DNA of 57,407 nucleotides from Bifidobacterium ruminantium DSM 6489 (GTDB lineage Bacteria; Actinomycetota; Actinomycetes; Actinomycetales; Bifidobacteriaceae): the NCBI RefSeq assembly GCF_000770925.1, contig NZ_JDTK01000018.1, positions 1-57,407 on the forward strand. Direction: 5' to 3'. The position numbers were made by a program, and so were the translations under genes. The notes under the pieces are model-generated. The model was not told the origin of the DNA. It made no database searches and saw only the letters and a list, made by a program, of their open reading frames with translations. This document shows, one piece after another, positions 8,292 to 15,720 of this stretch. Each line of letters begins with the position of its first letter. Position 1 is the stretch's first letter.

Positions 8292-8990
8292 ATGCACGGA
8301 AAGGCGGTTCGAATCGATATGGGCGGCAACAGCACCGACAACAAGCGGCCGACGGCAACAAAAAACGTGACACCCGCAGTCACCCCATGGGGCAAAAACC
8401 GGGTCAAAAACACCGAAACCGGCAAACACGTGCTCATCATGCCAGGCATCGGCTACACCGTGGACAGGCCGCTGCTGTACTGGTCGGCGCAGGCGCTCGC
8501 GGCCAACGGCTGGTTCGTGGACCGGCTCGACCTGAAACTGACGGAAAGCGTCGAATTCCCGGAAATGATCGCATGCATGGAACGCGTGGTGGACGAATGG
8601 CGCGACGCCGCGATCAAACGCGCCGCCGAATCCGGAGAGGAAGCACAACTGCTGGTCGTCACCAAATCACTGTCCACACTCTCATACCCGCATTCCGCGA
8701 AACTCGGCCTACGCGTCGTACTGCTCACCCCGGTACTGAACCCGCCGCCATTCGACAAGCACAAGTCGATCATCCCCGCACCTCTCCCAGGAGCGGCAGG
8801 AAGCCCGATGCCACTGATCTGCGCCGGCGACGCCGACCCCTACTACGACGACGCCAAAGCGCATCTGCTCACCGACCACGTGCGCACATACGCCGGCGCC
8901 AACCACTCCATCGAAGTGCCCGACGACTGGCAGACCTCACTCGACTACCTGAAACAGGTCACGCAAGCCATCGTCGACTACGCCGGCTGA
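8292..8990 (+). CDS. Small alpha/beta-hydrolase-like protein
   Basis: A protein of up to 232 residues. HVLIMPGIGYTVDRPLLYW is an early strand-turn typical of alpha/beta hydrolases. LLVVTKSLST (about residue 126) looks like a nucleophile elbow, although the usual GxSxG is replaced by TKSLS. CAGDADPYYDD and YAGANHSIEV supply plausible acid and histidine positions. The ATG at 8292 has AAGGA directly abutting it; ATG 8322 is an alternative. It sits between the metallopeptidase gene and dtd on the same strand, so co-transcription is possible. Substrate unknown. Confidence 0.7.
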   Translation: MHGKAVRIDMGGNSTDNKRPTATKNVTPAVTPWGKNRVKNTETGKHVLIMPGIGYTVDRPLLYWSAQALAANGWFVDRLDLKLTESVEFPEMIACMERVVDEWRDAAIKRAAESGEEAQLLVVTKSLSTLSYPHSAKLGLRVVLLTPVLNPPPFDKHKSIIPAPLPGAAGSPMPLICAGDADPYYDDAKAHLLTDHVRTYAGANHSIEVPDDWQTSLDYLKQVTQAIVDYAG

Positions 8991-9023
8991 AAAGCCGAAA
9001 ACTAAGCAAGGAACAGGCCAGCC

Positions 9024-9503
9024 ATGCGCATCATACTGCAGAAAGTAAGCCAGGCATCCGTCGACGTGGTCGACGAAACAAGCGGAAAACCCGACACCAC
9101 ATTCGAACCGCAACACATCGGCGCCGGCTACATGCTGCTCGTCGGCGTGGAAGACGCGGATGGAACAAAACAAGTGGAATGGCTCGCCCGAAAAATCACT
9201 AACCTACGCGTCTTCGAAGACGACAACGGCAAAATGAACCACTCCATCCACGATGTGAACGGCAGCATACTATCAATCTCCCAATTCACACTCTACGCGG
9301 ACATACGCAAAGGCAACCGCCCAAGCTTCGTAAAAGCCGGCGCCCCAGACCACGCCGAACAAGTATGGCACCAACTCAACAACGCCCTACGCGCCCAAAA
9401 CCTCACCGTCAAAGAAGGACGATTCGGCGCCCACATGCGCATAAGCCTCACCAACGACGGCCCAGTCACCATCATCCTCGACACCGACGAACTCGGCATA
9501 TAA
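9024..9503 (+). CDS. dtd: D-aminoacyl-tRNA deacylase
   Basis: A 159-residue cytoplasmic enzyme that hydrolyses D-aminoacyl-tRNAs and mischarged glycyl-tRNA(Ala). Both active-site motifs are present: SQFTL (in ILSISQFTLYADIRKGNRP) and a GPVT loop (NDGPVTIIL). Its N-terminus is MRIILQKVSQASVDV. AAGGA lies about 10 bases before ATG 9024. A second, degenerate copy is at 1039-1503. The coding sequence lies inside an A+C-rich strand-biased stretch. Confidence 0.95.
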   Translation: MRIILQKVSQASVDVVDETSGKPDTTFEPQHIGAGYMLLVGVEDADGTKQVEWLARKITNLRVFEDDNGKMNHSIHDVNGSILSISQFTLYADIRKGNRPSFVKAGAPDHAEQVWHQLNNALRAQNLTVKEGRFGAHMRISLTNDGPVTIILDTDELGI

Positions 9504-9593
9504 AAAGCAAAGTTCAGCATATAGAACGCGCCACCAGCACCAACACCAGAACACACACAACGCATATCCTACCGTTGACATAGGGTTAACCGC

Positions 9594-10586
9594 ATGGGAA
9601 CAGGGAACGAACACAAACTCATCGTCAACTGCCTACCGTTGACCGACACCGAACGCGCACAATTCACACACGCCGCCAAAAACACGCCACAAGAATTCAT
9701 AGGCGACCCAACACAACGCGGCAACATGACATGGACAGCCGAAATCCCCGAAAACCTCAAAACCAAAGCCACCGCAATCATCGGCAACATCCCACCCGAA
9801 CAATGCGCACAATGCCCCAAACTCGAATGGCTACAAACCTGGAGCGCCGGAGTCGACAAATACCAACAACCCGGCATCCTACAACCCGGCTCCATGCTCA
9901 CCAACGCCACCGGCGCATACGGACAAAGCGTCTCCGAACACATGTTCGCCATGATGTGGGCCATCATGAAAAACCTCCACATCTACGCCGCCAACAACCC
10001 ACAAGCCACATGGCACGACGCAGGCCGCACCATCAGCCCCAACGGCAAAACCGCACTCAGCATCGGCACCGGAGACATCGGATCACACTTCGCACAACTC
10101 TGCAAAAACACCGGCATGACCACCATCGGCATCCGCCGCAACACCACAATCAACACACCAGGCATCGACCACATGGTCGGCATCGAAACACTCGACAACG
10201 TCCTCCAATACGCCGACATCATCGCTATGAGCCTCCCCTCAACCCCAGCCACACACCACCTACTCAACACACAACGACTCACCAAACTCAAACCCAACGC
10301 CATCATCCTCAACGCCGGACGAGGAGACGCCATCGACAACCAAGCACTCGCCAAAGCGCTCGCGAGCGGCGCGATCCGCGGCGCCGGGCTTGATGTGACC
10401 GAGCCGGAGCCATTGCCGGCCGAATCGCCGCTGTGGCGCGAACCACGGTGCCTGATCACTCCACACGTGGCGGGCGGCAACCATTTGGAAGCCACGGAAC
10501 GGCGCATCATCGCCATCGCCTTGGGCAATGTGCGCTGCTATGCCAACGGTCAGTCGCTCGACAACCGCATGCCGCTCAGGGGATGA
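9594..10586 (+). CDS. D-isomer-specific 2-hydroxyacid dehydrogenase family protein
   Basis: 330 residues with a split catalytic domain around a central NAD(P)-binding Rossmann domain (SIGTGDIGSHFAQLCKNTG, from about residue 156). The catalytic Arg (NAGRGDAI, about 242), Glu (DVTEPEPL, about 270) and His (TPHVAGG, about 291) are all present. It should reduce a 2-keto acid or oxidise a D-2-hydroxy acid; the substrate cannot be deduced. Codon use changes sharply within the gene near 10350: C- and A-ending codons before, ordinary GC-rich codons after. That suggests either a recombination joint or the edge of a mutational patch. Confidence 0.9.
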   Translation: MGTGNEHKLIVNCLPLTDTERAQFTHAAKNTPQEFIGDPTQRGNMTWTAEIPENLKTKATAIIGNIPPEQCAQCPKLEWLQTWSAGVDKYQQPGILQPGSMLTNATGAYGQSVSEHMFAMMWAIMKNLHIYAANNPQATWHDAGRTISPNGKTALSIGTGDIGSHFAQLCKNTGMTTIGIRRNTTINTPGIDHMVGIETLDNVLQYADIIAMSLPSTPATHHLLNTQRLTKLKPNAIILNAGRGDAIDNQALAKALASGAIRGAGLDVTEPEPLPAESPLWREPRCLITPHVAGGNHLEATERRIIAIALGNVRCYANGQSLDNRMPLRG

Positions 10587-10654
10587 CTGAATAAGGATGA
10601 TGGAAAAGGAAACCCGAAAGGGAGGACCGATGATGCGGGGGTGTGCGGAAGTTC

Positions 10655-10671
10655 TTCAGTTGTCAACTGAA
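10655..10671. promoter_or_regulatory. Perfect 17-bp palindrome upstream of the HTH gene
   Basis: TTCAGTTG-T-CAACTGAA is a perfect inverted repeat 26 bases before the HTH gene's ATG. The position and symmetry fit an operator, most simply for autoregulation by the HTH protein. TTGTCA within it could also serve as a -35 element. Confidence 0.5.
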
Positions 10672-10696
10672 TGGGCCGAATCGGACGTCCTCTAAG

Positions 10697-11131
10697 ATGA
10701 ACCGCGTGGAACATCTGACTGAAGAATTACTCGAACGACTGCTGGAAAGCTCCGACATCTCCGACTATCTCGACAGCCAGGCCGTTGTGGAAAGGGAACT
10801 GCCCGATTATCTGTTCGCGCTCATGAAGGCGCATAATCTCAAACGCGCCGACGTGGTGCGTGGTTCGGGTGTGAATGCGACGGTCGTCTATGATATCTTC
10901 GCCGGCAAAAGCAAACCGGGGCGCGACCATGCCATCATGATCGCCTTCGGGCTCGAATGCGATCTCAGGGAGACCCAGAGGCTGCTGCGTCTCGCCGGAG
11001 TGGCGGAACTGTGGTGCAAGCAGCGCCGAGACGCCATCATCATCTGGTGCATCAACAAGGCGTTCGACCGTTTGGCCACCGACAATGAGCTGTGCCGTAT
11101 GGGGGAGCGCCCGCTGTTGCAGACGAACTGA
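10697..11131 (+). CDS. Helix-turn-helix regulatory protein paired with a membrane kinase
   Basis: 144 residues. After an acidic leader (HLTEELLERLLESSDISDYL) comes an XRE-like helix-turn-helix: LFALMKAHNLKRADVVRGSGVNATVVYDIFAGKSKPGRDHAI. A C-terminal helical region (RETQRLLRLAGVAELWCKQRRDAIIIWCIN) follows. The ATG at 10697 is preferred over 10643, which would put the upstream palindrome inside the gene. It precedes a transmembrane Ser/Thr kinase by 137 bases on the same strand. Similar HTH/kinase pairs occur in gut Gram-positives, so it may be a phosphorylation target; that link is inference. Confidence 0.75.
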   Translation: MNRVEHLTEELLERLLESSDISDYLDSQAVVERELPDYLFALMKAHNLKRADVVRGSGVNATVVYDIFAGKSKPGRDHAIMIAFGLECDLRETQRLLRLAGVAELWCKQRRDAIIIWCINKAFDRLATDNELCRMGERPLLQTN

Positions 11132-11268
11132 GTTCGGGGGTTTGTGCGCGTGTTCGCATCCGACATGATGCGCTCCCGGCAGTATCATCAACGGTATCAT
11201 TGAGAATGGTTCCGGCGTGTATCGAAGACGTCGGTCGGGGCGTGGAACGTCGGAAGGTCGGGGAAATC

Positions 11269-12951
11269 ATGGATGACAAACAGGTCATGCACGCCATGAG
11301 CCTTGATGACGCCTACCATGTCGACCAAGTGCTCGCCCGCGGCTCCGGAGGCGTCACCGAACTGGTCGGCATCGGGGGAGCCGGGCCGTTCGTACGCAAG
11401 AAAATCCCTCTTCAACTTGCTCGCCGCAATGTCTGGTCGGCGCTCGGTGAATGTTCCAGCCCACGTCTGCCGCGCGTCGAAGCCACCTACGAGCTGCCGG
11501 ATTGCTTTGTGGTGATCTACGATTACGTGGCCGGCGAATCGCTTGAATCCGTGGTGTCGAAACGTGGCAGAATGCCGTTGGACGTTGCGGTCACGGTGAT
11601 GGGTCAATTGTGCGAGGCGGTCGGCGAATTGCACGCGCACGGCATTGTGCATCGCGATATCTCGCCGAAGAATGTCATCATGGCGTCCGATGGGGCTCAT
11701 CTCATCGATCTGGGCATCTCGCGTATGCACGCTGAGAAGCCGGTGGAGCACGACACGACGATTCTCGGCACATGGGGTTTCGCGCCGGCCGAGCAATACG
11801 GCTTCGCCCAGACCGATTCCCGTTCCGACATCTATTCTCTTGGACGGTTGCTTGGCTATCTGCTGACGGGCGTGTATCCGACCGACAATGATTACGAGCG
11901 TCTGCTGAACGACGACGATGTGGTCGATGGTCATACGCGCGCCGTGATCGCGCGGGCATGCGCGCTTGAACCCAGCGCACGACAGCAGACGGCCATGCAA
12001 TTCATGGACGAGTTGACGGGACGCGCGCAAGCGCCCGTTGCGCAAAAAGGGGCGCGGTCAAGCGGCATGGATGGACACCATGTACGGCGTGGCGCGGGAA
12101 GCCTTGGAACGGCAGCGCGGCATCTGCGCGATTCGGTGGTCGCCTTGCCGATGTCCACGCGCGTGGTGGGCGTTATATCGATGCTGCTATGCGTCGCGCT
12201 GGTTGTGGTCCTGTGCGTCGGTAGTATCGGACGGCCGGGACATGACTCGGCGGAGCCGAAATCCTCCGGAACGTCGTCAAGTACGGGTGAATCGTCCCAA
12301 CCGCATGCCGAAAAGCAGGAACAGTCCGACACGAACGTTCCATCGGCCGGGATGGACAATGATGCCCAGCAGCAAAACGTCAAGCTGCTGGAGATCGGCG
12401 AAAGCGGATGGTACGCGCGGGACGGATACGTGAACTACGCGGTTGAGCTGCGTAACACCAGTGCCGATAAGGGGGTTTCTGCCCCAGAGGTTTCCATCGT
12501 GGGCAAGGACAAGGACGGCAAGATCCTGTTCACCGACAAGAGCATTGTCATCCAGATTGACGCGGGACAAACGGTATGGGTTGGAGGCAGCGCCGGAGAC
12601 GGCGGCGAAAACCCCGTCACGGTCGAATTCAAGACGGTGGAATCCTCGATGGGCCAATATACATCTGAAGGGGAATGGTCTTTTTCCTCCGATTCGCTGA
12701 ACATCAGCAAATCGGAGGACACCACGAATTTCACCGGAGAGTTGCGATTGACGTCGCGCACGTCGGGAATCATATACAGCAATGTGAAGCTTGCTTTGGT
12801 GCTGCGCGACAAGAACGGCAGGATCGTGTATGGGGATATGGAATTCGTGCCAATGCCGGATGAGGGGGAGCCCCGAGCTTTTTCGATTACGGAAATGAAC
12901 GACGAGATTCCCAAATACGCGACGTTCGAGGTGTACGCGCAGCCGTGGTGA
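11269..12951 (+). CDS. Transmembrane serine/threonine protein kinase
   Basis: 560 residues. The cytoplasmic N-terminal part (about 1-270) is a compact Hanks-type kinase: glycine loop ARGSGGVTELV, ATP-binding lysine in FVRKKIP, catalytic loop HRDISPKNVI (about 128), DLG in place of DFG (LIDLGIS), and GTWGFAPAEQYGF in the activation segment. One membrane helix follows (about 299-321). The outer part has a disordered Ser/Glu/Gln linker, then a beta-rich domain (VNYAVELRNTSADKGVSAPE, GKDKDGKILFT) resembling FxLYD-type domains. The ATG at 11269 has GGGGAAATC upstream. It probably senses an envelope signal and acts on the adjacent HTH protein; both are inferences. Confidence 0.85.
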   Translation: MDDKQVMHAMSLDDAYHVDQVLARGSGGVTELVGIGGAGPFVRKKIPLQLARRNVWSALGECSSPRLPRVEATYELPDCFVVIYDYVAGESLESVVSKRGRMPLDVAVTVMGQLCEAVGELHAHGIVHRDISPKNVIMASDGAHLIDLGISRMHAEKPVEHDTTILGTWGFAPAEQYGFAQTDSRSDIYSLGRLLGYLLTGVYPTDNDYERLLNDDDVVDGHTRAVIARACALEPSARQQTAMQFMDELTGRAQAPVAQKGARSSGMDGHHVRRGAGSLGTAARHLRDSVVALPMSTRVVGVISMLLCVALVVVLCVGSIGRPGHDSAEPKSSGTSSSTGESSQPHAEKQEQSDTNVPSAGMDNDAQQQNVKLLEIGESGWYARDGYVNYAVELRNTSADKGVSAPEVSIVGKDKDGKILFTDKSIVIQIDAGQTVWVGGSAGDGGENPVTVEFKTVESSMGQYTSEGEWSFSSDSLNISKSEDTTNFTGELRLTSRTSGIIYSNVKLALVLRDKNGRIVYGDMEFVPMPDEGEPRAFSITEMNDEIPKYATFEVYAQPW

Positions 12952-13017
12952 CGTCGTAGACGCGCAGCGCTTGGCGGCCATGCCATATGCGCATCATGCG
13001 AATCGCATGCCGTTATG

Positions 13018-13055
13018 AAAAAGGTGTCGGATGGAAAACCATCCGACACCTTCGT
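13018..13055. terminator. Bidirectional intrinsic terminator
   Basis: A perfect 14-bp stem (13021-13034 with 13039-13052) and AAAA loop, flanked by an A-run on the left and TTC on the right. It lies between the convergent kinase (+) and HNH nuclease (-) genes. The T-run is on the minus-strand transcript, so it chiefly terminates the nuclease gene. Confidence 0.88.
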
Positions 13056-13075
13056 GCTCCAACGGCCTGCATTGG

Positions 13076-14074
13076 CTATTCGCAGGCCACTCCGTCATGG
13101 TCGCGGTCCAACTGGGAACGGTATCCGGGCTGCCCCTGATAGATCGGCGCAGCTCCCGCCTCGCGGGCGGCCGTGCAGTTCTGGTAGTAGACGCTCTGCT
13201 GCTGCGGTTGCGGGGCTGGCGTCGGTTCAGGGGTGGGGGCTGGAGCCGGAGACTGGGTCTGCGTCTGCTCGGTCGGCTGCTGCTCCTGCTCGGCTGGTTG
13301 TTCAGTCTGCTGTTCAGTCTGCTGTTCGGCTTGGTCCGGCTCTTCTGTGGTCTTTTCGGCCGTAGGATTCCCCACTCCCGTGTAATCGGGGACGGTTTGC
13401 GTCGGGCAGGAGGACAGTATCTTGGCCATGGCCTTCTTCTCCGCCTTGGTGACCCACAGCGAATACTTGTGCTTCACTCCGATCTGACGTGCCGCATACT
13501 CGCAACGGAAACTCTTGTTGGACGGCAGCCATGTAGCGGCATCACCATCGGATTTCTTCTGGTTGGCGCGCCCCTGCACGGCCAGCAGATTGTACGGATC
13601 GTTCGCCAGCTCGGTGCGCTTCGTCTTGCTGAGTTTCTGCGCGCCCTTCTGCCAGGCGTCGCTCAACGCCACCACGTGGTCGATCTGCACGGCCGTGGAG
13701 GTCTTCTTGCCCTTCTTGAACTTGATGTCCTTGCCGGTGTACGGGTCATGCAGTGTGCCGGACTTCACCACACACTTATGGGTGAACCACTTGTATTTCA
13801 CGCTGGTCAGGTCGCGATTGAGGATGTCGTTGCGGGTGTCGCAGCCGTTATGATCCACATCCGCCCAAGCCTTGCCGAACTGCGTGCGCTTGTATCCCGT
13901 CTTAGGGGCGCGTCCCTTGACTTCCAGTGTATCCAGTACCTCGGTAGCGGACTGTCCCGCGCCGGTGCCATCGGTCGGCTCGTCGGCGAACGCCGAGCCG
14001 ACCGGCAGTCCGACCAACAGGCTCGCGGCCAACAATCCGGACAGTATGGTCGTCATCGTTCCATGTCGTCGCAT
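13076..14074 (-). CDS. Secreted HNH nuclease with C-terminal excalibur domain
   Basis: 332 residues. Residues 1-30 form a Sec signal peptide ending ...GSAFA|DEP. The catalytic part has VQIDHVVALSDAWQKGA (about 130), then NDPYNLLAVQGRANQKKSDGDAA, matching the DUF1524/GmrSD-type HNH fold seen in exported nucleases. A Gln/Glu/Pro/Thr-rich linker leads to a C-terminal calcium-binding excalibur motif, YYQNCTAAREAGAAP...DRDHDGVACE. It likely degrades extracellular DNA. The ATG at 14074 follows AAGGAGC. It is convergent with the kinase gene and monocistronic. Confidence 0.88.
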   Translation of the reverse strand: MRRHGTMTTILSGLLAASLLVGLPVGSAFADEPTDGTGAGQSATEVLDTLEVKGRAPKTGYKRTQFGKAWADVDHNGCDTRNDILNRDLTSVKYKWFTHKCVVKSGTLHDPYTGKDIKFKKGKKTSTAVQIDHVVALSDAWQKGAQKLSKTKRTELANDPYNLLAVQGRANQKKSDGDAATWLPSNKSFRCEYAARQIGVKHKYSLWVTKAEKKAMAKILSSCPTQTVPDYTGVGNPTAEKTTEEPDQAEQQTEQQTEQPAEQEQQPTEQTQTQSPAPAPTPEPTPAPQPQQQSVYYQNCTAAREAGAAPIYQGQPGYRSQLDRDHDGVACE

Positions 14075-14195
14075 GGTATGCTCCTTATCTCAAACCCTCC
14101 AGTTCTTCCAGAATATCCCTTTGATCCCGGTTGAATCGCCTGCGCGTTGAAAGGTGTTTCCGCCATGGTCAAGGCTTGCGGCGAGAATCGGGCGT

Positions 14196-15623
14196 ATGAC
14201 AAACAACAACAAGGCAATCAAACCAGAACTTCTCACGCGGTACGCCAAGGATTTCAATGCGGATCGCGCCAATCTCGTGGCCGCCAACGCGGCGGTCTCC
14301 GCGGGCGTGCTCGAAGCCGCCACCGACTACAAAGGGCAGCGTTCCCTGCCTCGTGACTTCTCCATCGAACTGAAGCAAGGTTCCATCACCAATCAACGCC
14401 GTTCCGGTCGTTGCTGGATGTTCGCGGCTCTCAATACCCTGCGTTATGAGCTCATGCATAAATGGGGGCTCGACGACTTTGAATTCTCCGAAACCTACCT
14501 GTTCTTCTGGGATGCGATGGAGAAATCCAACACGTATCTTGAGAACGTGCTCGCCACGCTCGACGAACCGACCGACAGCCGTCTGTTCCAGGAGATCAAC
14601 TACGGTCCGGCCGATGACGGTGGTTGGTGGCAGATGTTTGCCACGCTCGTCGACAAGTATGGTCTCGTGCCGAAGAGCGCTTATCCGGAATCCGCCAATT
14701 CCAAGGATTCCGACGCGTTCAAACAGTATCTCAACAGCAGGCTGCGCCAATTTACCGCGGACCTGCGTGAACGTCATGCCGCTGGAGCTTCGATTGACGA
14801 GTTGCGGTTGGTCAAGGAAGACGACATGTCCACTGTGTACCGCATGTGTGCGATCGCATTGGGCGAGCCGCCGGAGAAGTTCGATTTCTTGGCGCGCGTG
14901 AGCGATGACGACAAGAAAGATGAAAGGAAAAACGCCGAGAAGGCCTCCGAAGACAAGTCCGACAAGCCGAAGACCGGCAAGGATGAGCGCAGGCAGATTC
15001 GCGAGACTGGCATCACGCCGATGGAATTCTACAAAAAATATGTGCCTGTCGACGTCGATGATTTGGTGACGTTGTGCAACGTACCGATGGCATCCCGTCC
15101 ATTCAACATGCGTTATCGCATCCGTTACACCGCAAACGTGGCCGAAGCAGAGGATATGGAGTTCGTCAACGTGCCGCTCGACGTGTTCAAGAAGGCTGCT
15201 GTCGACCAGATCAGCGCCGGCCATCCGATCTGGTTCGCCTGCGACTGCACCCAGTTCGCGTTACGTTCCGCCGGCTATTTCGATTGCGACAGCGTGCGCG
15301 TCGATCAGCTGTTCGGCACCGATTTCGATTTCGACAAGGCGCACGGCCTCGAATACGGCGACAGCCCGAGCAACCATGCCATGACCATCACCGGCGTGAA
15401 CCTTGACGAACAGGGCAAGCCGAACCGCTGGAAGGTGGAGAATAGCTGGGGCAAGGACAACGGCGTGGACGGCTACTATGTGGCATCCGACGCATGGTTC
15501 GACCGCTACGTGACCGAGATCATCATCCGTAAGGAATACCTCGATGACGCCACCCGCGCTTTGCTGACCACCGAGCCCGTGGAGCTCGACCCGTGGCAGC
15601 CGCTGACCAAGCGTTGCCGCTGA
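14196..15623 (+). CDS. pepC: Aminopeptidase C / bleomycin hydrolase family cysteine peptidase
   Basis: 475 residues. The papain-like catalytic triad is complete: Cys73 in RRSGRCWMFAALN, His394 in SNHAMTITG and Asn416 in VENSWG. Length is slightly above the usual 440-450 because of a charged insertion (KKDERKNAEKASEDKSDKPK, about 240-265). PepC is a cytoplasmic hexameric aminopeptidase that finishes the breakdown of imported peptides. I start at ATG 14196 (MTNNNKAIKPELL). There is no clear ribosome site; GAGAAT 7 bases before the ATG could be the -10 of a leaderless transcript. Confidence 0.93.
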   Translation: MTNNNKAIKPELLTRYAKDFNADRANLVAANAAVSAGVLEAATDYKGQRSLPRDFSIELKQGSITNQRRSGRCWMFAALNTLRYELMHKWGLDDFEFSETYLFFWDAMEKSNTYLENVLATLDEPTDSRLFQEINYGPADDGGWWQMFATLVDKYGLVPKSAYPESANSKDSDAFKQYLNSRLRQFTADLRERHAAGASIDELRLVKEDDMSTVYRMCAIALGEPPEKFDFLARVSDDDKKDERKNAEKASEDKSDKPKTGKDERRQIRETGITPMEFYKKYVPVDVDDLVTLCNVPMASRPFNMRYRIRYTANVAEAEDMEFVNVPLDVFKKAAVDQISAGHPIWFACDCTQFALRSAGYFDCDSVRVDQLFGTDFDFDKAHGLEYGDSPSNHAMTITGVNLDEQGKPNRWKVENSWGKDNGVDGYYVASDAWFDRYVTEIIIRKEYLDDATRALLTTEPVELDPWQPLTKRCR

Positions 15624-15647
15624 CGCGAAGTCTCCGACACATGTTCC

Positions 15648-15683
15648 GCGAAGCCGTGGTCCGGATTCAGGCCACGGCTTCGC
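15648..15683 (+). terminator. Hairpin downstream of pepC
   Basis: A 12-bp stem (GCGAAGCCGTGG at 15648-15659 with its complement at 15671-15683). It sits 25 bases after the pepC stop and ahead of the SNF2 gene. The following T-run is short, so termination may be partial. Confidence 0.6.
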
Positions 15684-15720
15684 TGTTCCTCTGGGCTGGT
15701 ACAGTGGCATAAGAACAAAT

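Noticed and set aside
8126..9202. A 358-codon + frame over the hydrolase and dtd
   Set aside because: Arg/His/Thr-rich low-complexity sequence produced by the A+C-rich bias; the real genes lie in other frames with motifs.
13076..14074. The HNH protein as an intracellular restriction enzyme
   Set aside because: It has a Sec signal peptide, a Pro/Gln-rich linker and an excalibur domain, which point to an exported nuclease.
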